Source: Hymenoscyphus infarciens (lineage: Eukaryota; Ascomycota; Leotiomycetes; Helotiales; Helotiaceae). From it: a stretch of DNA of 64,000 nucleotides. The translations under genes and the position numbers were made by a program. Location of the stretch: positions 248,001-312,000 of the forward strand of contig LLCB01000023.1 of assembly GCA_001414345.1 (NCBI GenBank). Reading direction: 5' to 3'. This document shows, in pieces, positions 35,667 to 47,151 of this stretch (positions within the stretch are counted from its first letter, which is position 1; each line of letters opens with the position of its first letter). The notes under the pieces were generated by a model. The model was not told the origin of the DNA, did not search any database, and saw only the letters and a program-made list of their open reading frames with translations.

Positions 35667-38506
35667 ATGGCCTCTATCAATGGCATTCTCAGTGCACCAG
35701 CACCAGCACCAGTACCTGCATCCGCAACACCGCAATCGCAACCCGATTCCACCGCCCACGACTCCCTAACTCCAACCTCCAAGCGGAAACGCGCCCACAG
35801 CAGCGAAATTCCTGACCCTCTACCTCTACAAACAAATGGCACCAGCAAGGCTACCGATCCCACCGCCGCATCCACCACCGCACCCAATGAACAAAACACC
35901 ACCCACTCCACCATCCGCGACTTAATAGACATCCTCAAAGGGTAAGCCGCCGCATTTTGGGCAGCCCTTCGTCACACCATGCCTTCCCCTCCATGCTCAG
36001 CTCCTGCGATTTTACCTTTCAGAGATGGCAACTAATCAAAAACTCTAGACTTGATACCGTACCCTCAATCCTCACACGACCCCTCAATGATCGACCTGCC
36101 TCCACGGAGCCACAGGCCAAACGGCAAAAGGCCGAAGATGGTTCGGAAGCCAAAAATACCATCATCACGCGTGCGGCTTCTCAAGTCTACGAGAGTCTCG
36201 ACGGCGTTCTAGAAGATTTGGATGCCGCCATATCAGATATGGAAGAGAAGATGCAACTCCCAAACAGCGCCGCCCGAAACCATTACATGCCCGTGGGGTC
36301 AGCGCATTCCGAGCTAGGTCTCCAGGTTTCGGCATTCCAAAAGAAAGCACACGAGCTTGTCAGAAGACACAAGATTTCCATGGAACATGAGCAGAAGAAG
36401 GATAGCGATTTAAATGCCAGCAACAGCAAAGGGGATAAGCGCACGCAGGTTAGCATGGCCTCCGGTGATAACAAGAGGGTCCTTACCCTGTACGGAAATG
36501 CCCCAGGACCAAAGCAGCTCTTTTCCAGCTTCCAACTTCCCACGAGCGTTGAAGGAGAGGTCAACCAAATTATACCACTCATTAGAGAAGGCGGACTGCC
36601 CACCGGCATCACTACTACACAAATCGTACCTATGCCATCCTCGAATTTGGTCGAAACAAAAAAGGCGACCCTTGGTGATGTATTTCCATCTCCAGCAAAC
36701 ATTCTTCCTTTGCAACCACCCAAACGATCATCAAACTCCACTACCAAGGATACAGTTGTTGGCTGGTACCAACCTTCTTCGGTCGATCCCCGACAGAAAA
36801 GTGCAAGTTATTCCATGGCAAACGTTAGTTGTGGTCAATGGTTGGATTACAGCAACGCATCTTCGCCAAAGAGTTCTAGGAAACGACATCGCGATAGAGC
36901 TTTGAGTCTTGGTGGCTCTAAACTTATTGTGCCAGAAACAGACTCGGCTGAGGCAGAAGCGGCAAAACGAGAGGCCTTATTCCGTAGTGCATACTCCAGC
37001 TTTGCGCCAACCAAAGACAACACAGCGGCCGTTATGCCAACCGGTATGTTGGAGCGCCTCTGGTGGCAGCAGTCTGGAGAGCGGGCCTATAAAAGAGCTG
37101 TTGAAAATGTCACAGAGTTGACTGCGTCTACGAAGACTGATCCAGAAGCAATGAATATCGTTGACGACGAAGAGGAAATCAAGAAATTTGAAGAAGCCGT
37201 TGAGGGCTGGGAAAAGGATGTTGTTGACCCAAGTCTTGTCGAGTTGGCCCCAGCCGATGAAAAGTCCATCCAGGAGAAAGATGTGGAGGAGGTACTCGAG
37301 GGCATTTCAGAGCTCTTGGAGACTCTCAACTCTTATCAAAGAATTCGACACATGTCGTTGAACCCGACTATTCGTGCAGCAGGAGGCCTCCTTTCGGCTC
37401 CGGATACTTCTACTCTTGGAAGCCCATCAAAGCCAAGCGATGCAGAGCAAGCAACTTATGAGATGCTCAAAGCACAATTGTCACTGATGATTGCCACACT
37501 ACCTCCATACGCGGTGGCAAAATTGGATGCTGATCGACTATCAGAACTTAGAGTCAGCACAAAGATTGAGGTGCAAGTGGATGATTTTAGAGGTGTGATG
37601 GAGGAGGATGAAACTGCCGCAAAGGCAAGAGCGTTAGCTACAGCAAGTGCCGCAAATGTGGCTCGAGTTCAACAGCCGGTTATCCACCGTAGCACCCCCG
37701 CGGCAGCTCAAGGATACGGCAACCAATTCTCTGCCCCACGCCCGGTTCCTGCTGCCTCTCACCAATACTATGCAGCTCAAACACCTTCGCGAGCGCCACC
37801 TCCAAATATGCAAAGACCTCCCGCCACAGCTCCGGTTCCTTACCAACAAAGGCCCGCCGCCGCAGCTCCTTACCGACCTCCTCAGCAGGGCTACAATACA
37901 CCAAATTATGGCCATACCGCACCTCGACCAGTTCAACAATATACATCTTCGAGCCAACCGCAGCAGTATATGCAAACACCTGCTGCACAATCCTACTTGA
38001 GAGCACCAAGTCATAGTTATCAAGGTGTGCCTCAAACTGCTCCACAAAACGCCATGAATGGGCGAGGATATCCACAATCGGCTTATCCGCATCAGACTCA
38101 GACCACACAAAATGCTCCAGACTATCGATACAATACAACCTCCGCCATGGTCAACCGCCAGAATTCTCCTCAAATGCCAATGTATAGTCAAGCCAGCCCA
38201 GTCCAAACTCGACAGGCCTACTCTACTCCAACACCAACTGTACCACAAGGAAGCCGCCAATATCTCCAAAATCCCATGATGACTACTTCTAGTCCCCAAG
38301 TCGCACAGCCGTCGTCATACAACTCATCTCAATCTACAGGATACAGTACTTTTATGACACAGGAGCAACAAGCCGGTTTGATGGAAAGGCAACGCGCGCA
38401 ATTGGCTCAACAACAACAACAAAACGCGAGAGCAGCACAAGCGGCTCTAGGAACTCCTTCACAAGCCCAAGTGAACGGTACGAATGCTGTGATAGCTGGG
38501 TTGTGA
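35667..38506 (+). CDS. Pro/Gln-rich nuclear-type protein, unknown function (two exons, 910 aa)
   Basis: Exon 1 (35667-35941) encodes MASINGILSAP... with a KRKR basic patch and DLIDILKG. The intron (35942-36048, 107 bp) has GTAAGC, an ACTAATC branch site and CTCTAG. Exon 2 (36049-38506) continues LDTVPSILTRPL and restores 911 codons. The middle has conserved-looking stretches: KDTVVGWYQPSSVDPRQK, CGQWLDYSNAS and RKRHRDRALSLGG, then acidic and coiled-coil-like DEEEIKKFEEAVEGWEKDV. The last 230 residues are Pro/Gln/Tyr/Ala-rich and end QQQQQNARAAQAALG. This resembles a subunit of a chromatin or transcription complex, but I cannot assign it. An earlier acceptor at 36022 would bring a stop, so 36048 is used. 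Confidence 0.72.
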
Positions 38507-40593
38507 GTAGGGTAGGATTTGGAAGAGGAAACTTGATTAATTTGGGGTTTCGGAGTCATGGCAGAGAATTGATATTTTCTCTCTTCCCTTACCCGATCAT
38601 GGAGATGGTTCTTGGGTCGCTATATAGGCGGGCTTCTGAGGTATTGAATGGGGGGCAAACCATGCATTTGGAGTTTGGGGTTTGATGGCCTCTTTTTTTC
38701 TCTTTTGTTTTTGCCTTTTTGCGCAGAACCCCTTTGTCTGGATGTATATCAAAAATGTATGCGTATACCTAGAGCGTGGTAGTCGAGGAAAAAAAGACCT
38801 CTCTTTGATGGAGGGAGGGAAGAAGTGGTAGGAAGGGTGAGAGGTCTAGGCTGGTGGGGGCCTTGTAATGCATACATTGAGAGAGGCATAAATAGTCTTA
38901 GTCTTTTTTCTGGTCTTTTCTTAATTCAAAGACTTTTCCTGGTTGGTTTTTTTTTTTTTGTTTTGGACTTGATGACTCGTTCCTCCCTTTTTTGAGTAAG
39001 TTGAAATGTATTATGAGATGTGAAACGGGTTAAGGAAATAGCATTTGCTTAGACCGCAGGCCCTTGTGATGCAAGTAATTCTGTAAGGCATTTTGTGAAT
39101 AACACTGAAATGGGTGCTATTTACAGGTAACCCGGGGATAGCACTACGAGACAAAAGAGGTGGAAGGAGGTGCAGTTGGTAGGGAATCTATCTACGGATA
39201 AACTTGATGACATCTAGATGTAGAGGGCTTTGGTTCTTGAAAGGAATTTTGGTTAAATAGTACTAAAATGGAAATTTTGTTAAGAAGGGCTCTGCCGGGA
39301 CGGAAAAAGCGTCCATTTTTCCACTCTGGACACTCTATACCGGAAGATACGTTCTGTACTTTTATATTGTTGGAGAAAAAAATGTAGACGGAGTCAGAAT
39401 AGACTTGTTTACTCGTACTAAGTCTTGAATGTCTTGAATGCGTTGTTGTTGTGTAGTCTTTCAATGCTCGCGATGAGAAAGATTGGTTTAGAATCGGACG
39501 GGGTTTTTCCCGTCTTGATAGAGGGAGGGACGGCTATTTGTGGGTAACCTAACACCCTATCGATACCCGTAATCATAAGAAGTTTATTTAGAGGGCTTGA
39601 TTATATGTGGGTAACTGTTTCGTATTCTTCTCTCTCGCTAGCTAGCTCATTAACTTCAGAGCACAAGTCGTCGTTCTTCGCACTCTTGTGGGCCACTTAT
39701 TGAATCTTACTCCACGAGGATACTTGAGATGACTCAAAGAACCGCACGGACGGGAGTGGATTGTTTAAATCTCGTTCGGTCTTGGTTATCTGTGACGTTT
39801 GGAACTTGGGAGGAGCTTGTTTTTGGTGTACGAGGAAGTATCATGACCTTTCTTGCTTGGCTTTGAAGTGTTTTGGGGGACGGGATGTGAGTTTTTATCT
39901 AGTGGAAAATTTCGGATTTCGATTGTGCTAGGGATGAACGAGGGAGTGGGAGGAAAGAATAAGTCACCACTTGTTCAATTCCACCAGATGAGTGAGGGAG
40001 TGGATGAGTGAAAGGATAAAGGGTGTGAAGTATGAATTAGACTGTTGGGATGAACGAGTTGCAGCTAAAGAAATGAAGGGTTGTAATGTAATGTATTAAT
40101 GTTCTTCTCCAAGTTGTAGGTAGATAGCCACGCGTCAAAATGGCCATCAATATCAAAAAGAAAAGATCCAACCCTCCAACCAAGCTTCCAAGAGATCGTG
40201 AAGTAGTGTATTATGCCAGTCTTACCGAACGCCAATTCGTATGAAACCAATCAACGAATTTGAACCAACCATTCCTTTTTGTGTTCGTGTATGATGGTGT
40301 GCAGTCCCTGAAAGATGATTTGATCCCATTCAACCTGTTGCGAAAAGAGAAAATTTGTAGTAGCCATGAAGATAGCATGTCCGGAAAGTAGACGGAAGAA
40401 TGGGGAGAGGGAGAGGGAGCACGAAGCACGAAGCACTCACACCCTGAGATCTTCGGGTAAAACGCACGCGAGAGAGAGAGAGTAGACGACGGAGGGTAAA
40501 GAGGAGAGAGAGAGAGCGAGTATCCAAGCGAAGCACTCACTTACTTTTTCCTCTCACTTGGTTTTCCCTCACACTTACATCTCCCAAACTCAC
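38507..40593. other. Intergenic region between two convergent genes
   Basis: 3' flanks of the Pro/Gln-rich gene and of the minus-strand gene at 40594. T-rich runs near 38690 and 38950 and a GA-rich patch near 40470-40520 are the only features. No coding support. Confidence 0.5.
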
Positions 40594-41477
40594 TCATCTC
40601 GCCCCCGACCTCCCACTTCCCCAATCCAACTCTCTCACACTCCCAGCAACCCTCCACCAAGTGATCCTCTCCTTAGGAGCCCCACTGCTTCCCCATCTAG
40701 AACCTAAACAACCTTCTCTCCAGATCGTCATGATAGAGTAATCGTCCGTTCCCTTTGCTGGACGACGATTTGGTCCGCCGTGAGAGGAAGGTGGGTAACC
40801 GCAGTAGACGTGGGCGGATTCGGTTTGGACGCGTCCTGAGGTGGGTGTTGAATGGGGAAGAGGGGTGGGACCGAATCCGGCGGTGATATGAGGGTCGTCT
40901 TTTTGGTAGACTGGGACGGGGTTTCCGCCGCTGAAGGAGATGGTTGGTTTTGTTCCGGCGCGGGAGGTTGCGTGGAGGGAGGAACTAGGGAGGGATTAGT
41001 TTGGATTTGGATTTTTGGGATAGGTATGAGATGAAGAAGGGGAAGGGAGTGCAGCTGATGAGATGAGATGAGAACAAAATTTAGAAAATGAGACGAGAAA
41101 TGAAGAGGGCAGGAGGAAGAGTAAGCGAGGAAAAGGACGAAAAGAGATAAGAGAAGACTAGGAAAGCTTAAAAACCGGATTAAAACAAAACCATGGCCAT
41201 GCTCCCTAGCAGCCTGGGCGCAAGCCCTTTCTACAAATGTCTTGTAAACGGGTTGAGGGATGGAGGCGCTCCACTGGACGAATACTTTGTATTCATCTCG
41301 CTCTCGGGGGTTTAAGGTGACGAAACCTTCTTTCCATGGTGGAGCTGTACCGTTTTTGGGTTCTTGACGGAGGCCTTGGGGTCTTGGTGGGAGAGCGTGG
41401 AATGGCTCGTCGGCGTAGAAGAGCTTGAGTGAGGACGAGGAGGACGAGGCTGGTTTGGATCCCCAGCCGCGTAACAT
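40594..41477 (-). CDS. Hypothetical protein with frame-changing intron (two exons, 230 aa)
   Basis: Exon 1 (41477-41176) from ATG encodes MLRGWGSKPASSSSSSLKLF and a likely folded part, WKEGFVTLNPRERDEYKVFVQWSASIPQPVYKTFVERACAQAAREHGHGFVLIR. The body of the open frame after this is a low-complexity Ser/Leu/Phe run, which marks the intron. A donor at 41175 (GTTTTT, weak) and acceptor at 40985 (AACTAATC branch, CCCTAG) give a 191-bp intron. Exon 2 (40984-40594) then reads in another frame: PTISFSGGNPVPVYQKDDPHITAGFGPTP, VYCGYPP, DDYSIMTIWREG and ERITWWRVAGSVRELDWG, with coding-like composition. The exons sum to 231 codons. The family is not recognised; the donor is the weakest part of the model. 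Confidence 0.5.
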
Positions 41478-41877
41478 TTTCGGGTAATGTTTAGGAGGTT
41501 AGTAGATGATGGTTAGAGTGATAGTAGGGTTTGGATAGCTTGGGTTAGCTTGAGGCAGTTTGAGGTGATGGTTAAATCGCTTTGCTTTGGCTATGTTGCC
41601 TCGTATTGTTTGGATGCAGAATCCTGTGGGTAGAGAAGGGGAAGGGAAGGGGAACGTACCGGCTCATAAATAGGGGGAAAAAGAGACGAGAGAATGAGTA
41701 AGTTATGCTGAGGTGATTGGAAAGTACATCCATTATCTTGAATGGGATATAATTATCAGTCAAATGGTACATATCAAGTGATGATGGCGCAGCAACCTGG
41801 GGTAGAATCAAATTGTGATTGAGAAAATTGTTTAGGAAATCAACAGAGTGAAGTACTCGAAAGTGAAGAATACATTC
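41478..41877. promoter_or_regulatory. Divergent intergenic region, 400 bp
   Basis: Lies between the start codons of the hypothetical gene and the kinase gene, so it must serve both. No specific site recognised. Confidence 0.4.
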
Positions 41878-43689
41878 ATGCCCCAAGTCCAAGCCGCCGC
41901 AAACAACACTTCGGCAGATGGAAATTTTGCCGAGCCGAATGATTCACCTCGACTCGCACCTTCTATGTAAGTCACCAACCTCCATTTGACAGCAAACTAA
42001 AAAAACATGAAAATGCTCTCAGCTTACAATTATCGTCCATCCTCCAGTAAACATAATTCATTCAGTCACTTGACAAAAATGGGACAACCAGTTCATACAT
42101 CGTTGGAATCTACACCCATCAACAATGCGCCTCAGGCAGATGAGCTAATCCAGGATGGCATGAGCACGCTTCCAGAAGTCGAAGTGCTCGTAGAGGACTA
42201 TGCGCCAGTCGATAATGACGGGGCAAGAGAGTCTGAAGATTACATGGGGAACGAAGAAGAGGAAGGGTTTGTGCGCAAGTATCTTCCTCCCGAAAGTGAC
42301 AACGTAGAGGATGCCGAGAGATATCAACCTGGAGGATACCATCCCGTTGAGATGGGCGACGTCCTGGGAGGTTATGAGATAGTACATAAACTTGGCTTTG
42401 GCGGGTAAGCTGAGTCGACTGTTCGTAGAAATGGTATCGCGCTAACATTTGGAAGGTTCTCTACCGTTTGGTTAGGCTGGGATGCCGAAAATAAAACCTA
42501 CGCCGCGATCAAAATCCACACCGCAGACGCACCAGCCAGTTCTGAAAGTGACATACTCGAACATGTTTTTCAGAAGGGGGGCGATCATCCGGCCTTGAAA
42601 TTCATCGAGCGCCCCATTCGACATTTTCACGTCTCGGGCCCAAACGGCGATCATCTGTGTACCGCCTCCAATATCCTGGGACCGAGCATCGCCCAGCTCA
42701 CAAGAGATGAATCCTCATTTAGTGTCGAGGAAGCACGACGTGCCGCATTACAGTTGACACAATGTGTTGCCTTCCTCCACTCCAAGGAGATCGGAATTGC
42801 CCACGGAGATTTGACCACTTCGAATGTGCTCCTCGAGATATCAAACATCGACCACTGGCCAGTTGAAGAACTAAACGACCATCTCGGCAAGATCAGAGTA
42901 GTAACAGTATTTGATGTGTCAGGAGAGCTTAGTCTCTCAGACTCCGCCCCCGGATACCTCGTTGAGCCGATGAATCCAATGAATCTCTTCGCGCTCCGCA
43001 CGGGGAACATCAAAGTCATCGATTTCGCAGAGTCCTTTCATCTCGCCAGCCCACCTAAAAATGGCGTTGGGACACCTTTCCAGTTCTGTTCTCCCGAGTT
43101 GTTGCTTCGCAAGACTGCTGGGAAGGCTTCTGATATTTGGGCATTGGCTTGCTCAATATTTGAGATGAGAGCAGGCGAGGTTTTGATTTCAGGAATGATG
43201 GGTTCTGAAGAGGAGATCTTATCTCAAACTAGAATACTGTTTGGTCCTCTGCCTGAATCTTTGTGGGACCCAGAAGTCGGCGAAGATATGGAGGTGTATG
43301 ATGAATCTTGGTCTTTGAAGACGAGAATCTTGGGAGATGAGCCTATGGAGGATCCAGAAAATGGCACAACGGGTGATACATCACACCTTCTACCACTTTA
43401 TCATCAGCAGAATGGTGAGCAACGACAAAGAATTAGATTCCTCGCCCGTTTTAGAAAATGGCTAGCGAGTGCTTTTCGCCAGTGGTGGTCCATTGTTGTT
43501 GAGAATACGATTCACAGGTGGAGCAAAATCGAGGAACGTAAGGAAGACCAACGCCAGGCAGCAGAAAAACAGGAATTAAAGGCATTGTTTGATCTGCTTA
43601 GCGGGGCTTTCAATTACGATGTCGAGAAGCGATTGACGGCAGATCAGATGTTGATGTCTACTTGGCTTTCCGCTGACAAGATTCTGTGA
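41878..43689 (+). CDS. SRPK-like serine/threonine protein kinase (three exons, 559 aa)
   Basis: Exon 1 (41878-41966) encodes MPQVQAAANNTSADG. Intron 1 (41967-42047) ends at the second of two AG sites; the first would give a stop. Exon 2 (42048-42404) and exon 3 (42456-43689) are joined by a 51-bp intron inside the Gly-rich loop (LGFGG/FSTVWLG). The kinase domain has AAIK (Lys about 168), the catalytic loop HGDLTTSNV (Asp about 267, Asn about 272) and, in place of DFG, the motif DFA in IDFAES (Asp about 338). CSPELLLR and SDIWALACSIFEM follow. YQPGGYHPVEMGD before the loop is the hallmark SRPK entry sequence. The catalytic-loop Lys of Ser/Thr kinases is Thr here. An acidic stretch and a basic, Trp-rich segment (FRKWLASAFRQWW) precede the end. 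SR-protein targets are not implied. Confidence 0.8.
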
Positions 43690-45864
43690 GTTTGGGAAGA
43701 GAGGCTAGTGAGTTGCAGAGTTGCAGAAATAAAATAGAATCGAAATATTTCTCCTTTGAAATTATCGTGCTTTTCGGGTTCTCTCTCGTTTCCCTGGTAT
43801 GGATGGTTCGGTGGTAGTCACTGGGCTTGAAGTGCAAATTGTTTTTCCTCTTATCAAGAATCTATAGTTCCTCGTTGGTTTGCTGTTGTAGTATACTCCC
43901 TTTGACTTTCTTTTCTCAAACAATTCGGCTTCTGTATGCCCTGGAGCGAGAACTATGTCTTGTTTTTCGGCAAAGTCCCTACCTACCACCGTCTTGGTCG
44001 GTTTTAGCCCATTAAGCCATCTGCAAGGGGTATGTTCGGCGTAGCCAGACTCGCGGTGTTTCCTTGGGCATCCAGACTGCGTGATAGGAGAACGGTATGC
44101 TTGTAATATAGTATGCCTCCAATTACCCATACCACCCGAGAAAAGGATAGATATTGAGCATAGGAAGGTGTTGGCTTTTGGAAAATTGATTCCGTGGTTC
44201 TTGGCTGCGGTTTCCTCTCCTCAAAAAGACCACACCCCCTTCAATGTATACCTCGTCCGACTTCTTCCTTTTTCCAGGCCCCGTATCTACGTATATTTCT
44301 CGTCTGGTTTTAGGGGTAGCTTTCGTGTAAGAGTTTGAATCATTGCTGTGTGACACTGTCAGTCGATTGTGCTTTTAGGGTCGGGGAAAATCGTAATGAA
44401 AGGAACTGGAGGATTCCTGAGCAACATATGCCAATTTTTTGTCGTTCTCCTCCCACGCAACAGCAATTGATCGTGGGAATAGAGTTGTGGTCTTTCGGCA
44501 GGTCAATCGCTACAGTGCCAAAGTCTTCATCCTCTCTCTAGATAAAACCATCCTCTACCCCTCTTGTTCGTCCTATCGATAGCTTCATCTATTCCTGCTG
44601 CTCTCTATGCATGGATGTAAGGGATTCGGTGAAGGAATTCCGCCCTAGACCTGCTCACTAAGGTAGGCTCACCGCAGGCCCGCGGACTCATCACCGAAGC
44701 GCCAAGTACGCGGGCCTGCGTGCTTGGAGAGTGGGATATACTCCGCAAAGGCCACAAGGAAATGGGAGGTTAGGGAGGCGTGGGGCAATTGTCGCGGTGT
44801 GGTGTTGGAGGCTAGGCAGGTGGGAAAGGAAATGGAGGGGGGTGAGGGAGGGGAGGGAGGGTATGAGAAGCCAAAAGGAGTATGTCGAAATGAAAATCTC
44901 ACATCCCTTTCCGCCAAGATCAAACATGTCACCGGAAACATGACAATTAATGACGGCAATGGAGAGAGGAAATAGAAGCTGTATAATTCCAGCTCATCTC
45001 GAATTATGGAGTAGTTCTTCGGGGATTTCCCAATAGCTATAGTTCTAGCTGATGGAATTCTGCCCCGCTCAAATAGGTATTCAACTCGTTCTGGGAGAAT
45101 TTTCACGAGCACCCAGGAATTACTCTCTTCTGATTTGGGTTAATACTTCCCTAGCAGTGTTTGCAAGTCTTTTTCACGACTTTTCGGAGCCTCACACACC
45201 CTCAGCCCATTGTTTTTTTAAGCTTGTAGGCCATATGTTTTCAATGTGTAATTCGTACTCTTATCTCTGCACAGCGGATCACGGCCCAATACATGTATTT
45301 GAGCGGAAAGGATGGCAAGGACGGAAAAATACCATGAGAGATGTGCTCCTGTATCTCGATAGAGGTTTTGAATAAGCATTCGTGGCATGCTACATTGGAC
45401 CGTATACCCCAAAGCCGTGCGGCATTCAAGTTCTGTTTACTCCGAGGCTCAAGTCACTGTCGCTGTCGAGGATATATATTAAGTCTTGGAAGAAAACTCA
45501 CCGAGGCTTTGATAGCACAATTCTATAGAAACACCTGCTGCTCTTGGAGATATGCCGATAGGTTTGGCTTGTTCTTATTTCCTTCTTACTTTGATTTTCC
45601 TTGTCCATTTCTCGTGTTTGGGATTTTATTGTGGTATGCAACATAACCGCAGTCATATGATGAGGATGCCTCTTTGGTAGTCCGATCCCATCAGTCAAAA
45701 AATTCCGGTTTCAATCAAGAGTTCCGCAATAGGCAGTCTGAAGTTAATTAGAATCGGCAAAGATCTCTTATAAAATGGAAGATCAATTCCATATTCTTGC
45801 TCAAAGTCTCTCATCCTTCTCCAATACGCTTCCTTGACTATTCAGATTCGACGGTCTGTTCAAA
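43690..45864. other. Intergenic region between kinase gene and laccase relic
   Basis: Several open frames occur on both strands (for example 44669-45112 minus) without domains or splice-consistent extensions. A TATA-like TTATAAAATGG lies at about 45769-45779, some 90 bp before the laccase ATG. Confidence 0.5.
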
Positions 45865-47151
45865 ATGAGGCTTTTCACTCTTTCAGCCCTTTTCTTGGGC
45901 TCATTTGTGACTGCTCAGCGTATGTACTCCCCTACAAGGTTCTCTCCGGAGCCAGGAATCGATCAAACCTCTAGAAAAATACCCGAATTTTCCTCCCCTG
46001 TTCTTGAATACGACGAATCCCCCAACAGTAAGCCACAGTTCATCGTCAAAACCATCCTCCGGAGTCATCGCTCAATACAAATTACCTCCTTGCGATATTA
46101 TTACGTCGATGAACACCTCTGACAAGCTTGCAGCCAATGCCAAATGGATTCCCTTGGGGACCAAAGACTGTTATGAACACAACTCTTTGTGAGTTTTCTT
46201 GCACTGTACAAATAGTACAGCGTTCATCGACTGACTCGATCGTTTTCTTGTAATTACTAAAACATTGCGCAAAGACTCTCACACCCAGTTTCTAAAAAGA
46301 TGGTATGTAACTCTTAAAGTTCACAAACCTTCTAAACTAACTTCATTCAGATCCTCCAACCATTGGGTAAGCGAAGGCTACCCATAACCGATAAAAATAC
46401 ACATAGATTTTATATGCAGCGTCATACGTGCTTATGATTTCACCATCGCAAGAAAGACTTTAACTCCTGATGGCTATACAAGAGAGTTTGTGACGAGTAA
46501 CGGACAATTTCTAGAATCGAAACTAAATGGTATGTCATTCAATTTCCCAATTCGATCATCCCTTCAGCTAACATCCGAACAGGGGAGATACCATTCAGGT
46601 TACAGCGCATAACAGACTTACAACGGAAAGTACCCCCCTTCATTGGCATGGTATTCATCAGAAGAACTTGCAGCAAGTAGTTGCAGTTTCGCTTAATTTT
46701 CTGGATAAATTACATACAAACCCGTCTGGACTTGATATTCCTTGCACTCACCCACTAGCTTCTACTACTGCTAACACGTGTACCGCGATCTCTCAATGCT
46801 ATTTTCCTCCGGGAGGATCTCTCACCTATTCTTTCATTGCAGATCTTTACGGAACGAGTTGGTATGACCCGCATTATTCGGCACAATATGCAGCAGGCCT
46901 CGTGGGACCCATGGTTATTCACGGACCAACTGTTCGCGCCTACGATATTGGTTAGTTTAGTCAAACCTTGTGCATGGCCGCTACATTGCCATCTCGATTG
47001 GCATGTTAGTGCCGGTTTGTTTGTTACGGCCTTGAAACGGCCGGCTGACATTGCGAAATTGACGATTCCTTCTACTATGACGTAGACATGTAGAGATTGG
47101 GCTACCTTTACGGGGACTCATGTGGTCGATCAAATTGAATTGGGCTTGTAG
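45865..47151 (+). pseudogene. Laccase-like multicopper oxidase relic with internal deletion
   Basis: ATG 45865 opens a signal peptide (MRLFTLSALFLGSFVTAQ). A 55-bp intron (45920-45974) joins to QKYPNFPPLFLNTTNPPTV. After further probable introns, domain-1 sequence appears in order: RAYDFTIARKTLTPDGYTREFVTSNGQF (about 46430), GDTIQVTAHNRLTTESTPLHWHG (about 46585-46650) and [29 protein letters not shown] (about 46807-46893). At about 46951, just after the domain-1 segment ending AYDIG, the sequence jumps to the laccase C-terminus, [24 protein letters not shown], and after one stop to an end like CRDWATF...DQIELGL. Domain 2 and most of domain 3 are missing. The usual WYHSH copper motif is WYDPH. 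An active oxidase is very unlikely. Confidence 0.8.

Noticed and set aside
35445..35945. Plus-strand start upstream of 35667 for the Pro/Gln-rich gene
   Set aside because: The upstream part begins at a non-ATG codon and is leader-like; ATG 35667 has a good context and starts the coding-like sequence.
42007..42078. ATG 42007 as the kinase start
   Set aside because: Those bases lie mostly within intron 1; an upstream exon from ATG 41878 with a GTAAGT donor joins in frame at 42048 and gives a better N-terminus.
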